A DNA stretch of 64,000 bases from Marinobacterium rhizophilum (lineage in GTDB: Bacteria; Pseudomonadota; Gammaproteobacteria; Pseudomonadales; Balneatricaceae), in the NCBI RefSeq assembly GCF_024397915.1, contig NZ_CP073347.1:1612001-1676000 (forward strand), read 5' to 3'. The notes beneath the pieces were generated by a model. The model saw nothing but the letters and a program-made list of their open reading frames with translations, made no database searches and was not told the DNA's origin. A program made the translations under genes and the position numbers. Positions 26,534 through 35,749 of this stretch are shown here, in pieces. Each line of letters begins with the position of its first letter. The first letter of the stretch is position 1.

Positions 26534-26767
26534 TTACAGCTGATGCTCGTGAATGAAGCTGTTCAGGCTGTCATAGGTCCAGGGGGTGCCTTCGGGGCAG
26601 AGATGGCCGTGCTCGTTAAGCTTGTCGACCATGACCTTGAGATTATCACCCTTCTTGCGCAAGCCGCGGACAAAACCGATGGCCTCGTCAATACGCAGCT
26701 GGCGCGCCGGATCCGGTGCCTGGGCATCTTTCTTACGTGAAACGACCACCTTGATTGATTTGCTCAT
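26534..26767 (-). CDS. Small protein with a recombinase-domain-like C-terminus, unknown role
   Basis: 77 residues, upstream of minC on the same strand. The basic N-terminus MSKSIKVVVSRKKD is followed by IDEAIGFVRGLRKKGDNLKVMVDKLNEHGH and CPEGTPWTYDSLNSFIHEH. The second half resembles the small winged 'recombinase' module of serine recombinases (LNE.G...P.G..W....V...I), but there is no catalytic domain. The frame is open far upstream; the ATG at 26767 is preceded by AGGATGGC and is the only sensible start. I do not know its function. Confidence 0.65.
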   Translation of the reverse strand: MSKSIKVVVSRKKDAQAPDPARQLRIDEAIGFVRGLRKKGDNLKVMVDKLNEHGHLCPEGTPWTYDSLNSFIHEHQL

Positions 26768-26866
26768 ACTGCCATCCTGCGCTGAGAGTGTCTGCCAACA
26801 TAATGCCGTTTTCGGGCGCAGCGGCGCAAGCCTGCACAAGCTCAGGAACAAGCGGCAAGGAAAAAA

Positions 26867-26919
26867 GGGGGCAAGGGGCGAGGTACACGGGGCAAGTGGA
26901 AAGGGGAAAGGGGAAGGGC
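26867..26919 (+). repeat. G-rich purine tract with quadruplex potential
   Basis: Six or more runs of three to five G (GGGGG, GGGG, GGGG, GGGG, GGGG, GGG) separated by 2-10 bases, in the 300-bp gap between the 77-residue gene and ppiC. A perfect hairpin CCGGGCGCC/GGCGCCCGG at 27038-27060, just after ppiC, may end its transcript. No gene is supported in 26768-27069. Confidence 0.6.
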
Positions 26920-27069
26920 AAGATGGTGGAGTGACCCCGAATTGGCGGCCACCTGCTCGCACTTCAGCAGGAGCAAATAAAAAACGAATAACGAATAAAA
27001 AGACGGGGCTGCCGCGCGGGAGGCAAGTACCCAACAGCCGGGCGCCAGGGCGGCGCCCGGTACGCAGGA

Positions 27070-27351
27070 TCAGTCCTTGCGTGCGGTCACTTCCAGCAGG
27101 TGGTAACCGAACTGGGTCTTGACTGGACCCTGAACAGTGTTCAGCGGCGCGCTGAATACAACCTGGTCGAACTCGGGGACCATCTGGCCGCGACCAAAGT
27201 TACCCAGGTCGCCACCGCGGGCGCCGGACGGGCATTCAGAGAATTCGCGTGCCGCTGCGGCGAAATCGCCACCGGCTTCAATGCTGGCCTTCAGTTCCAG
27301 ACATTTGGCTTCGCTCTTAACCAGGATGTGACGTGCACTTGCAGTTGCCAT
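27070..27351 (-). CDS. ppiC: Parvulin-type peptidyl-prolyl isomerase PpiC
   Basis: A 93-residue single-domain cytoplasmic parvulin: ARHILVKSEAKCLELK at the N-terminus, FAAAAREFSECPSGARGGDLGNFGRGQMVPEFDQVVF in the core, and TQFGYHLLEV at the end. The active-site Cys/His and GxLG-type glycine motifs are present. Length equals the E. coli PpiC family. Upstream lies slyD, another prolyl isomerase, on the same strand. Confidence 0.95.
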   Translation of the reverse strand: MATASARHILVKSEAKCLELKASIEAGGDFAAAAREFSECPSGARGGDLGNFGRGQMVPEFDQVVFSAPLNTVQGPVKTQFGYHLLEVTARKD

Positions 27352-27431
27352 GTTCGCTCCACTCGCTTTGTTGCGGTTGTCGGGTCAGCCAGCTTCGCCG
27401 ATCAGGGCGCAGCTGACAACCTTTGGGTCCA

Positions 27432-27914
27432 TTAATGGTGATGACCGCCCACACCGTGGGCATGGCCGTGGGATATTTCTTCGGCGCTGGCCGCACGCAC
27501 ATCTGTCACTTCGACATCAAAGGTGATCGTCTTGCCCGCCAGCGGGTGATTGGTATCCACCGTCACCATGAACTTGCCGACTTTGAGGATCTGCACCTGG
27601 CGCACGCCCTGGTCGGTCTGCACGCTGGCGACCATGCCCGGACGCCATTTCTTGGCGCCCTGCAGGTGCTTGACCGGGATACGCTGCTCGGAATCTTCGG
27701 TCCTTGAGCCGTAGGCATCTTCCGGTGCCAGGGTCACGCTGAAGATATCGCCGGCACTGTGACCTTCGAGTGCCTTTTCCAGCCCGGCCATCATGTTCTG
27801 ATGCCCGTGCAGGTACGCCATCGGGTCGCCCTTGCGGCTATTTTCCAGTTCATTCCCTTCAGCATCGCGCAGGTTGTAATGAAACTGCACCACGCAATCT
27901 TTGGTGATCTCCAT
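27432..27914 (-). CDS. slyD: FKBP-type peptidyl-prolyl isomerase, SlyD-like
   Basis: A 160-residue SlyD/FkpB-type isomerase with an FKBP domain split by the IF chaperone insert (about 70-125, DAYGSRTEDSEQRIPVKHLQGA). The His-rich tail ISHGHAHGVGGHHH is short but would bind Ni/Zn. SlyD acts as a folding helper and metallochaperone for hydrogenase and other metalloenzymes. ATG 27914 follows GGGAGTGA; the longer frame to 27962 adds sequence foreign to the family. Confidence 0.92.
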   Translation of the reverse strand: MEITKDCVVQFHYNLRDAEGNELENSRKGDPMAYLHGHQNMMAGLEKALEGHSAGDIFSVTLAPEDAYGSRTEDSEQRIPVKHLQGAKKWRPGMVASVQTDQGVRQVQILKVGKFMVTVDTNHPLAGKTITFDVEVTDVRAASAEEISHGHAHGVGGHHH

Positions 27915-28013
27915 CGAGTCACTCCCACCAGTTTTCAAAGCGCGCAAGTATCGTGCAAACACCGCCAGCGGGCAAGCCCGGCGGCGCTTTCACGGGCACT
28001 GTTACCGCATCGG

Positions 28014-29363
28014 TTATTCGCTGTCGCTATCCGGTACCGGCGGCTTTTTGCTGCGTAGCATGGGCGCGAAGCCATCATCCGACACCACCTTGCTCTTGGC
28101 GCGTCCGGGCCTTGGCCGCTGCGGCGCGTCCTTGCGCTTGTTGCGGGCCTTGCGCCCCATCGGTTCCGCCGCCTGGACCGGCACCCGCGGCGGCTTCACC
28201 GGTGCAGGCACCAGCCCCTTGAACTTGCCGACCATGCCGTCAATGGTGGAATACTCGATATCCTGCTGCAGCATGCGCCGGATGCGCGTCAGGCTGTCCC
28301 AGTCCTTGGGCCCCACCAGGGAAATGGCATCCCCCTTGGCACCGGCACGCCCCGTACGGCCGATACGGTGCACATACTCTTCGCTGTGGCGCGGCAGATC
28401 GAAGTTGATGACCAGTGAGACGTTGAGCAGATCAAGACCACGGGATGCCAGATCCGTGGTCACCAGCACCTGCTGCTGACCACGACTGAAGCGGTCCATG
28501 ATGCGATTGCGCTCGCTTTGGGCCAGCTCACCGCTGAGCGCGGCGGTCTTCAGACCGCGCTCGCCCAGCCACTGGGCCAGGCGGTCCGTATCGCCACGGG
28601 TGGCGGTAAAAATAATCGCCTGCTGGAATTTCTCATGGCCAAGCAGGTGTCCCAGCAGTGCCTGCTTGTGATCCAGATGGTCACAGAGGTAAAACCGCTG
28701 GCGGATATCCCCGTGGGGCCGGGTGACGGCATCAATGGCGATCCGCTTGGGGTCTTTCAGCAGGTCACCTGCGAGCGCTTCCACCTCGGCGTGATCCAGG
28801 GTGGCCGAGAACAGCAGCGTCTGGCGCAAGCGGTGGTTGGCCGCCGCGTTGATCTGGCGTAGCTGATCGGCAAAGCCCAGATCCAGCATGCGGTCCGCTT
28901 CGTCGAGCACCAGCATTTCCAGCCCCGCCAGCACCAGGGTGCGGGCATCCAGATGGTTCGCCAGGCGTCCGGGGGTCGCAACCACGAAATCCGGATCGCG
29001 GCGCAGCAGCTTTTCCTGATCGTTAAAGTTCTCTCCGCCCTGGATCAGCACGCCCTTGAGCTGGCTGCCGGCCAGCAGGGAACGCAGCTGGCCATAGACC
29101 TGCCCGGCCAGTTCCCGCGTGGGCACCAGAATCAGCACCCGCGGGTCGCGCTTGGTCAGGGACTTGCGTTTGGTAACCCGCTGCAGCGCCGGCACCAGGT
29201 ACGCCAGCGTCTTGCCAGAGCCGGTTTTGGAGGAGGCAATCAGGTCACGATCATTGAGCGCAAACGGAATCGCCTGCTGCTGAATTTCAGTGGCCTGACT
29301 GAAATTCAGCTGCTCAAGCAGCTTGAGCAGACGTTTATCCAGGGGCAGATCGGTGAATAGCAA
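28014..29363 (-). CDS. DEAD-box ATP-dependent RNA helicase
   Basis: 449 residues with the full motif set: Q motif (FSQATEIQQQAIP), motif I ASSKTGSGKT, PTRELAGQ, motif II VLDEADRMLD, motif III FSATLD, and motif VI HRIGRTGRAG. The C-terminal ~70 residues are basic and Pro-rich (KPPRVPVQAAEPMGRKARNKRKD). SrmB/RhlE-like roles in ribosome assembly or RNA decay are likely; the exact orthologue is unclear. A TTG at 29363 with GGAG seven bases upstream is the start. Confidence 0.93.
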   Translation of the reverse strand: MLFTDLPLDKRLLKLLEQLNFSQATEIQQQAIPFALNDRDLIASSKTGSGKTLAYLVPALQRVTKRKSLTKRDPRVLILVPTRELAGQVYGQLRSLLAGSQLKGVLIQGGENFNDQEKLLRRDPDFVVATPGRLANHLDARTLVLAGLEMLVLDEADRMLDLGFADQLRQINAAANHRLRQTLLFSATLDHAEVEALAGDLLKDPKRIAIDAVTRPHGDIRQRFYLCDHLDHKQALLGHLLGHEKFQQAIIFTATRGDTDRLAQWLGERGLKTAALSGELAQSERNRIMDRFSRGQQQVLVTTDLASRGLDLLNVSLVINFDLPRHSEEYVHRIGRTGRAGAKGDAISLVGPKDWDSLTRIRRMLQQDIEYSTIDGMVGKFKGLVPAPVKPPRVPVQAAEPMGRKARNKRKDAPQRPRPGRAKSKVVSDDGFAPMLRSKKPPVPDSDSE

Positions 29364-29434
29364 GGGCTAGCTCCACTCAGGGGTAAGGGTCGGCATCAGC
29401 GCCGGCACGGTATAGACACAGAGGCGCACAGCGA

Positions 29435-32296
29435 TCATTCAACCACCGCGATGCGCAGCGCATCCAGTTCGAGGTGCACCAGATCGATCTGGCCCCGCAC
29501 CTGCTCCAGCTGCTGCTCCAGCAGCTCGATCTCTTCGTCACGAATATTGGGGTTTACCTGGGCCAGTGCCCGCATGCGGGTGATTTCCGCCCCCAGCAGC
29601 TCGTCAGCCCGGGCACGGGCCTGCTCGCGCACGCTTGCGTCCCGGGTAGCCGCCTGGGCCTCGGCCCGCGCCACCATTTCGGTGAGCTGGGGCCTGGCAT
29701 GGCCCACCAGCGACTGGGCGGTGCGGCGGCCGACCCGCTCAGCCAGCTTGTTGAGATGGCTGTGGCCGATGATCGCGCTCAGATCGTTGCCATTGTTATC
29801 CAGCACCAGGCGCACCGAATGCTGCCCCAGGTAGCGCTGCATCTGCAGGGAGCGGGGCGCGGTGCAGCGCAGGTTGAAAAAGGCTTCGAGCAACAGGGTG
29901 CCTGGCGGCAGCGGCGGCAACTTGAGGCTGCACAGCGCCGTATTGCCAAATTCGCCGTCACTGATCAGTTCCATGGCGCCGCTTACCAGCGGATGTTCCC
30001 AGGTCAGGAACTGCATGTCTTCGCGGGACAAGGCAAGGCCGCGCTGGAAGGTGGCGGTGATGCCGTCTTCCGGCAGGCCCGGCAGGCTCGATACCGGCAT
30101 ATGGTTCCCCGGGTGCAGCACCAGGCTGTCGGGACCGTGGGTCTGCTGCTCGACACCGAACAGGTCGAATACCCGTTCCATGTATCCGGCCAGTTCCAGC
30201 GAACGGGACGCATCCGCCACCTGCTCGATGATACGTGCGGCGGGCTCCGGCTGGCAGGAGTTGAGTTCCAGCAGGCGATCGCGCCCGGCATGCAACTGCT
30301 CCCGTAATTCGTCGGCGCGGTGACGGGTATCGTCCAGCAGCTGCTGCAACTGGGCGTCGTCGTAGCATTCCAGCAGTTCGCGCAGCGCCGGGGCGAACTG
30401 CTGGAACAGCGCCTGGCCTGCCGGGTTGCAGCGTTTGAAGGCATTGATACCCAGGTCAAACCAGTTCAGCAGCACCGCTTGCGGGCTCTGCTCGAAATAG
30501 GGCACGTGAATCTGGACGTCGTTGCGCTGGCCAATACGGTCCAGGCGGCCGATACGCTGTTCGAGCAGGTCGGGATTAAGCGGCAGATCAAACAATACCA
30601 GGTGATGGGCGAACTGGAAGTTGCGGCCCTCGCTGCCGATCTCCGAGCAGATCAGCACCTGGGCGCTGTCATCTTCATCGGCGAAATAGGCCGCGGCACG
30701 GTCACGTTCCAGCAGGCTCATGCCTTCATGGAAAACCGCCGCCTTGACGCCTTCGAACAGACGCAGCTGTTTCTCCAGCGCCCGGGCCGTGTTCTTGCGC
30801 GCGCAAATCACCAGGGTCTTGTCGTCGCGGTGCTCACGCAACCACTCGGACAGCCACTCCACCCGGGGGTCCCAGTCGAGCCAGTCTTCATCAAAACCGG
30901 ACTCCGGATGCAGTACCGCATCGAGACTGCTATCCAGCAGCACATCGGCATAGGCTTCGGGCAGCACCAGCGGATAGCGATACAGCTCGCGCTTGGGAAA
31001 GCCCTGCACTGCCTCACGGGTGTTGCGGAACAGCACGCGGCCAGTGCCATGGCGGTCCAGCAGGCTGGCAATGGCATCGGTAATCAGGTGCGCGATATCC
31101 CCATCGGCCAGCTCTGCGCGCAGCGGTTCAAGCGCCGCCTCGCCCAGGTAGTGCTCCAGGGATGCCAACAGTTCCGGCGCATCGCGCAACTGGTCGCGCA
31201 CGTCCTCGGCCTGCAGCCGCTGTACCAGGTTGCTGATGGTGCGGTATTCGGACTCCTCGTCACGAAACGCCTGCAAGTCATGGTAGCGATCCGGGTCCAG
31301 CAAACGCAGGCGCGCAAAGTGACCGTCCTGACCCAGCTGTTCGGGCGTCGCAGTCAGCAACAGCAGTCCGGAAATCGTCTTGGCCAGGGATTCGATCGCC
31401 TTGTAGCTGTGGCTGGCGGCTTCCTCGCTCCAGCCCAGGTGATGGGCTTCATCAACCACCAGCAGATCCCAGCCCGCTTCCATCGCGGCACGGTGCCGCT
31501 CGTCATCGCCGGTCAGGAACGACAGACTGCATAGCACCAGCTGGGCGCTCTCGAACGGATTGCCCTCGCCGGCCGCTTCAAGAGCGACACAGCGCAGCGG
31601 GTCCAGAATGCTGAAACGCAGGTTGAAGCGGCGCAGCATTTCCACCAGCCACTGATGCACCAGGCTGTCGGGCACCACCACCAGCACACGCTGGGCACGG
31701 CCGCTGCACAGCAGCTGGTGCATGATCAGGCCGGCTTCAACGGTCTTGCCAAGGCCGACTTCATCGGCGAGCAGCACGCGCTGCACCGGGCGGCGTGCCA
31801 CCTGGCTGGCAATAAAGTACTGATGCGGCAACAGCTGCGCGCGACCACCGAGCAGGCCATAGGCCTCTGACTGGCGATGACGCTGCAGGTGCTCCTGGGT
31901 GTCGACCCGCAGCAGGAAGGCGCTGTTTTTGTCGACCTGGCCCGCAAACAGGCGATCCTGGGGCTTGCTGAAACGCACCCGGCTGTCGAGCTCAAGCTCC
32001 GCCAGGGTCAGGCTTTCGCCGTGCTGATCGGTACCGTGATAAAAAAGACAGCCATTCAGCTCCTGGCGTTCGGTAATCTGCAGCTCGATACCGGATGTGC
32101 TGCGAACCTTGTCGCCCACCGGGTACTCGACACGGCTGAGCGGCGCATTGGTCACCGCGTAGGTGCGCTGTTCTTCGACTGCCGGGAAATTAAGGGTGAC
32201 GCTACGCCCCGTCTGCTCGACAACAACACCGAGCCCAAGCTCCGATTCGGTGTTGCTGATCCAGCGCTGACCGGGGGAAAACTGCGGCCTTGACAA
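29435..32296 (-). CDS. rapA: RNA polymerase-associated SWI2/SNF2 ATPase RapA (HepA)
   Basis: A 953-residue RapA, the transcription-recycling translocase that rides on RNA polymerase. Tandem Tudor-like N-terminal domains (SPGQRWISNTESELGLGVVV), then the SNF2 ATPase: LADEVGLGKTVEAGLI (about 175-190), VVDEAHHLGW, and the helicase lobe with SEIGSEGRNFQFAHHLVLFDLP and QRIGRLDRIGQ. The RapA-specific C-terminal region continues to LDALRIAVVE. Size equals the E. coli protein (968). The start is TTG at 32296 giving a few residues before the conserved GQRW; its ribosome site is weak. Confidence 0.95.
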   Translation of the reverse strand: MSRPQFSPGQRWISNTESELGLGVVVEQTGRSVTLNFPAVEEQRTYAVTNAPLSRVEYPVGDKVRSTSGIELQITERQELNGCLFYHGTDQHGESLTLAELELDSRVRFSKPQDRLFAGQVDKNSAFLLRVDTQEHLQRHRQSEAYGLLGGRAQLLPHQYFIASQVARRPVQRVLLADEVGLGKTVEAGLIMHQLLCSGRAQRVLVVVPDSLVHQWLVEMLRRFNLRFSILDPLRCVALEAAGEGNPFESAQLVLCSLSFLTGDDERHRAAMEAGWDLLVVDEAHHLGWSEEAASHSYKAIESLAKTISGLLLLTATPEQLGQDGHFARLRLLDPDRYHDLQAFRDEESEYRTISNLVQRLQAEDVRDQLRDAPELLASLEHYLGEAALEPLRAELADGDIAHLITDAIASLLDRHGTGRVLFRNTREAVQGFPKRELYRYPLVLPEAYADVLLDSSLDAVLHPESGFDEDWLDWDPRVEWLSEWLREHRDDKTLVICARKNTARALEKQLRLFEGVKAAVFHEGMSLLERDRAAAYFADEDDSAQVLICSEIGSEGRNFQFAHHLVLFDLPLNPDLLEQRIGRLDRIGQRNDVQIHVPYFEQSPQAVLLNWFDLGINAFKRCNPAGQALFQQFAPALRELLECYDDAQLQQLLDDTRHRADELREQLHAGRDRLLELNSCQPEPAARIIEQVADASRSLELAGYMERVFDLFGVEQQTHGPDSLVLHPGNHMPVSSLPGLPEDGITATFQRGLALSREDMQFLTWEHPLVSGAMELISDGEFGNTALCSLKLPPLPPGTLLLEAFFNLRCTAPRSLQMQRYLGQHSVRLVLDNNGNDLSAIIGHSHLNKLAERVGRRTAQSLVGHARPQLTEMVARAEAQAATRDASVREQARARADELLGAEITRMRALAQVNPNIRDEEIELLEQQLEQVRGQIDLVHLELDALRIAVVE

Positions 32297-32575
32297 TGTA
32301 CTTTACTCGCTTTCACTGCTGAATGTTTTAGGCTGCGCATGATAGGGGCTGGGACCGTCATGAACAAGTCACAAGACGCCTCCCCGCGGCCACGACGGTT
32401 TTAATACCCCGTCACCAGATCGGTACCCGCACCGGGCGTGCGGCTACAGGCCGCACCCAAGGCAAGCCCCCTGAACAACCTTGCGAAGACTGCAAAATTA
32501 ATACACGCCTGTCGCGGCGCTTTTACGGTATTCTATGCAGCCATTCAAACAGTTTAGCTGGCGAACCCCCGAACG

Positions 32576-34084
32576 ATGTCCTTTCTTGACCTCGATTTAG
32601 ATCTCGAACTGCAACAGCACCTGATCGAATCGGGCTTTTCCAGCCCGACGCCGATCCAGCAGCAATCCATTCCGCTGACCCTTGATGGTCAGGATATTCT
32701 GGCAACAGCGCCTACCGGCAGCGGCAAGACGCTGGCGTTCCTGCTGCCCGCGTTGCAGCACCTGCTGGATCAGCCGCCGCGCACGGGCCTGTCGCCCCGC
32801 GTGCTGATCCTGAGCCCGACCCGGGAGCTGGCGAGCCAGATTCTGCGGGTGGTGGAATCCTTCGCCGCCGAGCTTTCAATCGACTGCGGCCTGATTGTTG
32901 GCGGCGTGCCCTACGGCAACCAGAAGCAGATCATGGAAGCGGGCATGGATCTGCTGATCGCAACCCCCGGCCGCCTGCTGGAACTGGACGAGAAAGACTG
33001 GGTTGACCTGAGTGACGTTAACCTGCTGATTATCGACGAAGCCGACCGCATGCTGGATCTGGGCTTCCAGGAGCCGCTGAACGAGATTGCCAGCCTGGTG
33101 CCAACGGTGCACCAGACACTGATGTTCTCCGCCACCCTGGAGTCCGCCCCCATCCAGCTGCTGGCCGGCAAGCTGCTCAAGCCCGACGCCAGCCAGGTTG
33201 CGGTCAGCAATGCCCGCGCCATGGCCGGCAATATCGAACACAGCATACTGCGGGCCGACAACGACGAACACAAGCTGGCACTGTTCAAGTCCCTGATCAG
33301 CGATGAAACCATCGATCAGGCACTGGTCTTCGTCAATTCACGCAAGCAGGTCGAACAGTGGGTTGCCATCGTGCGCGCCATGGGCATCATGTGCGACGGC
33401 CTGCACGGTGAAATGGACCAGGGCGAACGCACCTTGCACATGAAGCAGTTGCGCCGCGGCCGCCTCAAGGTACTGGTGGCCACCGACGTCGCCTCGCGCG
33501 GTCTCGACCTGGCCAACATCACCCATGTCATCAACCTGAACCTGCCCCTCAAGGCCGACTCCTATATCCACCGCGCCGGGCGAGCCGGGCGTGACGGTTC
33601 CCAGGGCATCGCGGTGTCCATCGTCGATTCGCTGGACTGGCCCCGGGTTGGCCGTATCGAGCGCTACCTGCAACAGCCGCTCAAACGCCGCAAGATTGAA
33701 GGCCTTGAGCCCAGCAAGCCCGAACCCCGGGCCGACAAGCAGGCCAAGAAAAGCAAGGCCAAGGCCAAAGCGAAGAAAAAAGCCGATATCAAGCCCGGCA
33801 AGTCACGCAAGAAGCTCAAGGGGCCACGCCCGGCCACGCCGCGCCAACCGGACGAAACGGGCGATCAGCGCAGCAGTGCATCCGGCAAGCCGCGCACCCC
33901 GTCGACTGACAGGGCGCAATCCGGCGGCACTGGTGCCAACAGCCGCAATGACAGCCGCAGCAAAACCGCTAACGCGCCTCGCCGCCACACCGGCAGCGAC
34001 AGTCGCGGCGCCAAGCCTGGCAACGCGCGCAGCAATGGCACACGCGCCTCCGGCGGCTCTCGGGACAGCAAAAAGCGCGACTAG
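32576..34084 (+). CDS. DEAD-box RNA helicase with long basic tail
   Basis: 502 residues. Helicase core about 1-375: Q motif (FSSPTPIQQQSIP), ATAPTGSGKT, PTRELASQ, IIDEADRMLD, FSATLE, HRAGRAGRDG. The C-terminal ~125 residues are Lys/Ala- then Ser/Arg/Gly-rich, an RNA-binding disordered tail (KKSKAKAKAKKKADIKPGKSRKK). SrmB-like by layout; a second DEAD-box enzyme only 3 kb from the first. ATG 32576. Confidence 0.93.
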   Translation: MSFLDLDLDLELQQHLIESGFSSPTPIQQQSIPLTLDGQDILATAPTGSGKTLAFLLPALQHLLDQPPRTGLSPRVLILSPTRELASQILRVVESFAAELSIDCGLIVGGVPYGNQKQIMEAGMDLLIATPGRLLELDEKDWVDLSDVNLLIIDEADRMLDLGFQEPLNEIASLVPTVHQTLMFSATLESAPIQLLAGKLLKPDASQVAVSNARAMAGNIEHSILRADNDEHKLALFKSLISDETIDQALVFVNSRKQVEQWVAIVRAMGIMCDGLHGEMDQGERTLHMKQLRRGRLKVLVATDVASRGLDLANITHVINLNLPLKADSYIHRAGRAGRDGSQGIAVSIVDSLDWPRVGRIERYLQQPLKRRKIEGLEPSKPEPRADKQAKKSKAKAKAKKKADIKPGKSRKKLKGPRPATPRQPDETGDQRSSASGKPRTPSTDRAQSGGTGANSRNDSRSKTANAPRRHTGSDSRGAKPGNARSNGTRASGGSRDSKKRD

Positions 34085-34109
34085 TCCTGCGATGACCGAA
34101 ACCAAAGTG

Positions 34110-34169
34110 ACACAAACGCACAAGGCAATGGATTAAACGCCTGGCTGGCTTTAATCTGTGCGTTTGTGT
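34110..34169. other. Long interrupted stem-loop between helicase and NlpC genes
   Basis: A perfect 13-bp arm pair ACACAAACGCACA (34110-34122) / TGTGCGTTTGTGT (34157-34169). Inside is a second perfect 7-bp arm GATTAAA/TTTAATC, with an 8-nt bulge on one side. There is no T-run, so it is not a standard terminator; attenuator, RNA-stability element or small mobile remnant are possible. Confidence 0.7.
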
Positions 34170-34223
34170 TGGCGACAAGACCCAACAGACGCCGTCAGAT
34201 TTGCAGGGAGCACCCACGCGGCC

Positions 34224-34778
34224 ATGATTTCACCCGTTTACAGCGGCGCCCGACGCCAGCCCCCCATCACTCGTAGCCGCAGCCGAGTGCTGCTTGCCGC
34301 TTTGTGTATCGCCCTGCTGCAGGGCTGCGCCAGCTCCAACCTCGGCACCCCGACGAATACCACCGAACAGGTCGCACCCGACCCGGAGCAGCAGACCATC
34401 AGTCAGCTGTATGAACTGCACCGCCAGTGGCGCGGCACGCCCTACCGCTATGGCGGCACCAGCCGCAATGGCATCGACTGTTCGGCCCTGATTCAGCAGG
34501 GCTTTCGCCGGCATTTCAACCAGGAACTGCCCCGCACTACGGAAGGCCTGCTCAGCGTGGGCGACGTCGTTTCCGCCGAGGAACTGCGCCCCGGGGACCT
34601 GGTGTTTTTCAGAACCGGGAGCTATGGCCGCCATGCGGGCATCTATATCGAGAACGGCCGCTTCCTGCACGCATCCACCAGCCGCGGCGTGATGATTTCG
34701 GACCTGACAAACCCCTACTGGAAACGCCACTACTGGACTGCCCGCCGCATCGACCGGCCAGTGAGCAACGATTCCTGA
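34224..34778 (+). CDS. NlpC/P60 family lipoprotein, Spr-like endopeptidase
   Basis: 184 residues. Lipobox LLQGC puts the lipidated Cys at 35 (after an unusually long charged N-terminus of ~22 residues). The NlpC/P60 peptidase domain has the catalytic Cys86 in NGIDCSALIQ, a His in GRHAGIYI and a third polar His in FLHAST. It should cut the D-glutamyl-meso-DAP cross-bridge of peptidoglycan, as MepS/Spr does. The frame is open to 34158, but the ATG at 34224 is the first giving a lipoprotein signal; its GGGAG lies rather far upstream. Confidence 0.88.
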   Translation: MISPVYSGARRQPPITRSRSRVLLAALCIALLQGCASSNLGTPTNTTEQVAPDPEQQTISQLYELHRQWRGTPYRYGGTSRNGIDCSALIQQGFRRHFNQELPRTTEGLLSVGDVVSAEELRPGDLVFFRTGSYGRHAGIYIENGRFLHASTSRGVMISDLTNPYWKRHYWTARRIDRPVSNDS

Positions 34779-34888
34779 ACACATTCCTGAGCACATCAGC
34801 GCCCCGGGGGCAGAATATTTTCCAGCCCTGCACGGCTATGCAATAATGGCCGCCCTATTCCAGCAATCTCATTCCAAGGTCGGTAATC

Positions 34889-35749
34889 GTGAGCAACAAG
34901 ATCATCGCATTTCAGGGTTTCAAGGGTGCCTATTCGCACCTTTCCTGCGTCCGTGTCCATCCGGAAATGGAAGCCTTTGCCTGCGAGACCTTTAGCGACG
35001 CGATGTTCATGGTAGAACGCGGCGAAGCAGAGCTCGCCATGATCCCGCTGGAAAATTCCACCGCAGGCCGGGTAGAGGAAATCTACCGCCTGATGCCCAA
35101 AACCGAGCTGCACATCATCGGTGAACATTTTGAACCGGTAAATCACTGCCTGCTGGGCATTCCCGGCAGTCGCATCGAGGACATCACCGAGGCGGCCTCC
35201 CATCCCCAGGCGCTGGCCCAGTGCGACACCCACCTCAAGTCCCTGGGCATAGTACCGGTGGCCAGTCTCGATACGGCCGGTGCCGCGGCAGAACTGGCCG
35301 CAGCCCCCAGCAAACACCAGGCCGCCATTGCCTCGAGCCTGGCCGCCGAGCTTTACGGGCTGCACATCCTGCGGGACAACTTCCAGGACAAGACCGGCAA
35401 TACGACCCGCTTTCTGATCCTGTCCAAAACCAGCCGGATGCCGGTGTTTGACCCTGCGGTCACCTTCATGACGTCCATCATGTTCGCCGTGCGCAACATG
35501 CCGGCAGCGTTGTACAAGGCACTCGGCGGCTTTGCCACCAACGGCGTCAATGCCATCAAGCTCGAAAGCTACATGGCGTCTGATACCATGCAGGCCACCA
35601 GCTTTCACCTGGACGTGGAAGGCCACCCGGATCAGCGCTCCATGCAGTACGCACTGCAGGAGCTGGATTTTTTCGCCAAGGACGTGCGCATCATGGGCAC
35701 TTACCCAGCGCACCCGTTCCGCTACCGCAGGGACACCCTGGTCGAATAA
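34889..35749 (+). CDS. pheA: Prephenate dehydratase (monofunctional)
   Basis: 286 residues converting prephenate to phenylpyruvate in phenylalanine synthesis. PDT domain about 1-185 with ENSTAGRV (55-62) and the catalytic TRF at 173-175 (NTTRFLIL); ACT domain from about 195. The ACT domain lacks the ESRP phenylalanine-binding motif of enteric PheA (here ESYMASDTMQATSFHLDVEGH), a form typical of the alphaproteobacterial-type enzyme, so feedback control may differ. Most gammaproteobacteria have a chorismate mutase fusion; this one does not. GTG start at 34889 with AAGGTCGG. Its 3' end is copied in the array downstream. Confidence 0.93.
   Translation: MSNKIIAFQGFKGAYSHLSCVRVHPEMEAFACETFSDAMFMVERGEAELAMIPLENSTAGRVEEIYRLMPKTELHIIGEHFEPVNHCLLGIPGSRIEDITEAASHPQALAQCDTHLKSLGIVPVASLDTAGAAAELAAAPSKHQAAIASSLAAELYGLHILRDNFQDKTGNTTRFLILSKTSRMPVFDPAVTFMTSIMFAVRNMPAALYKALGGFATNGVNAIKLESYMASDTMQATSFHLDVEGHPDQRSMQYALQELDFFAKDVRIMGTYPAHPFRYRRDTLVE

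Noticed and set aside
27038..27060. Rho-independent terminator of ppiC
   Set aside because: The hairpin is perfect but lacks a T-run on the minus strand, so it is mentioned only within the neighbouring entry.
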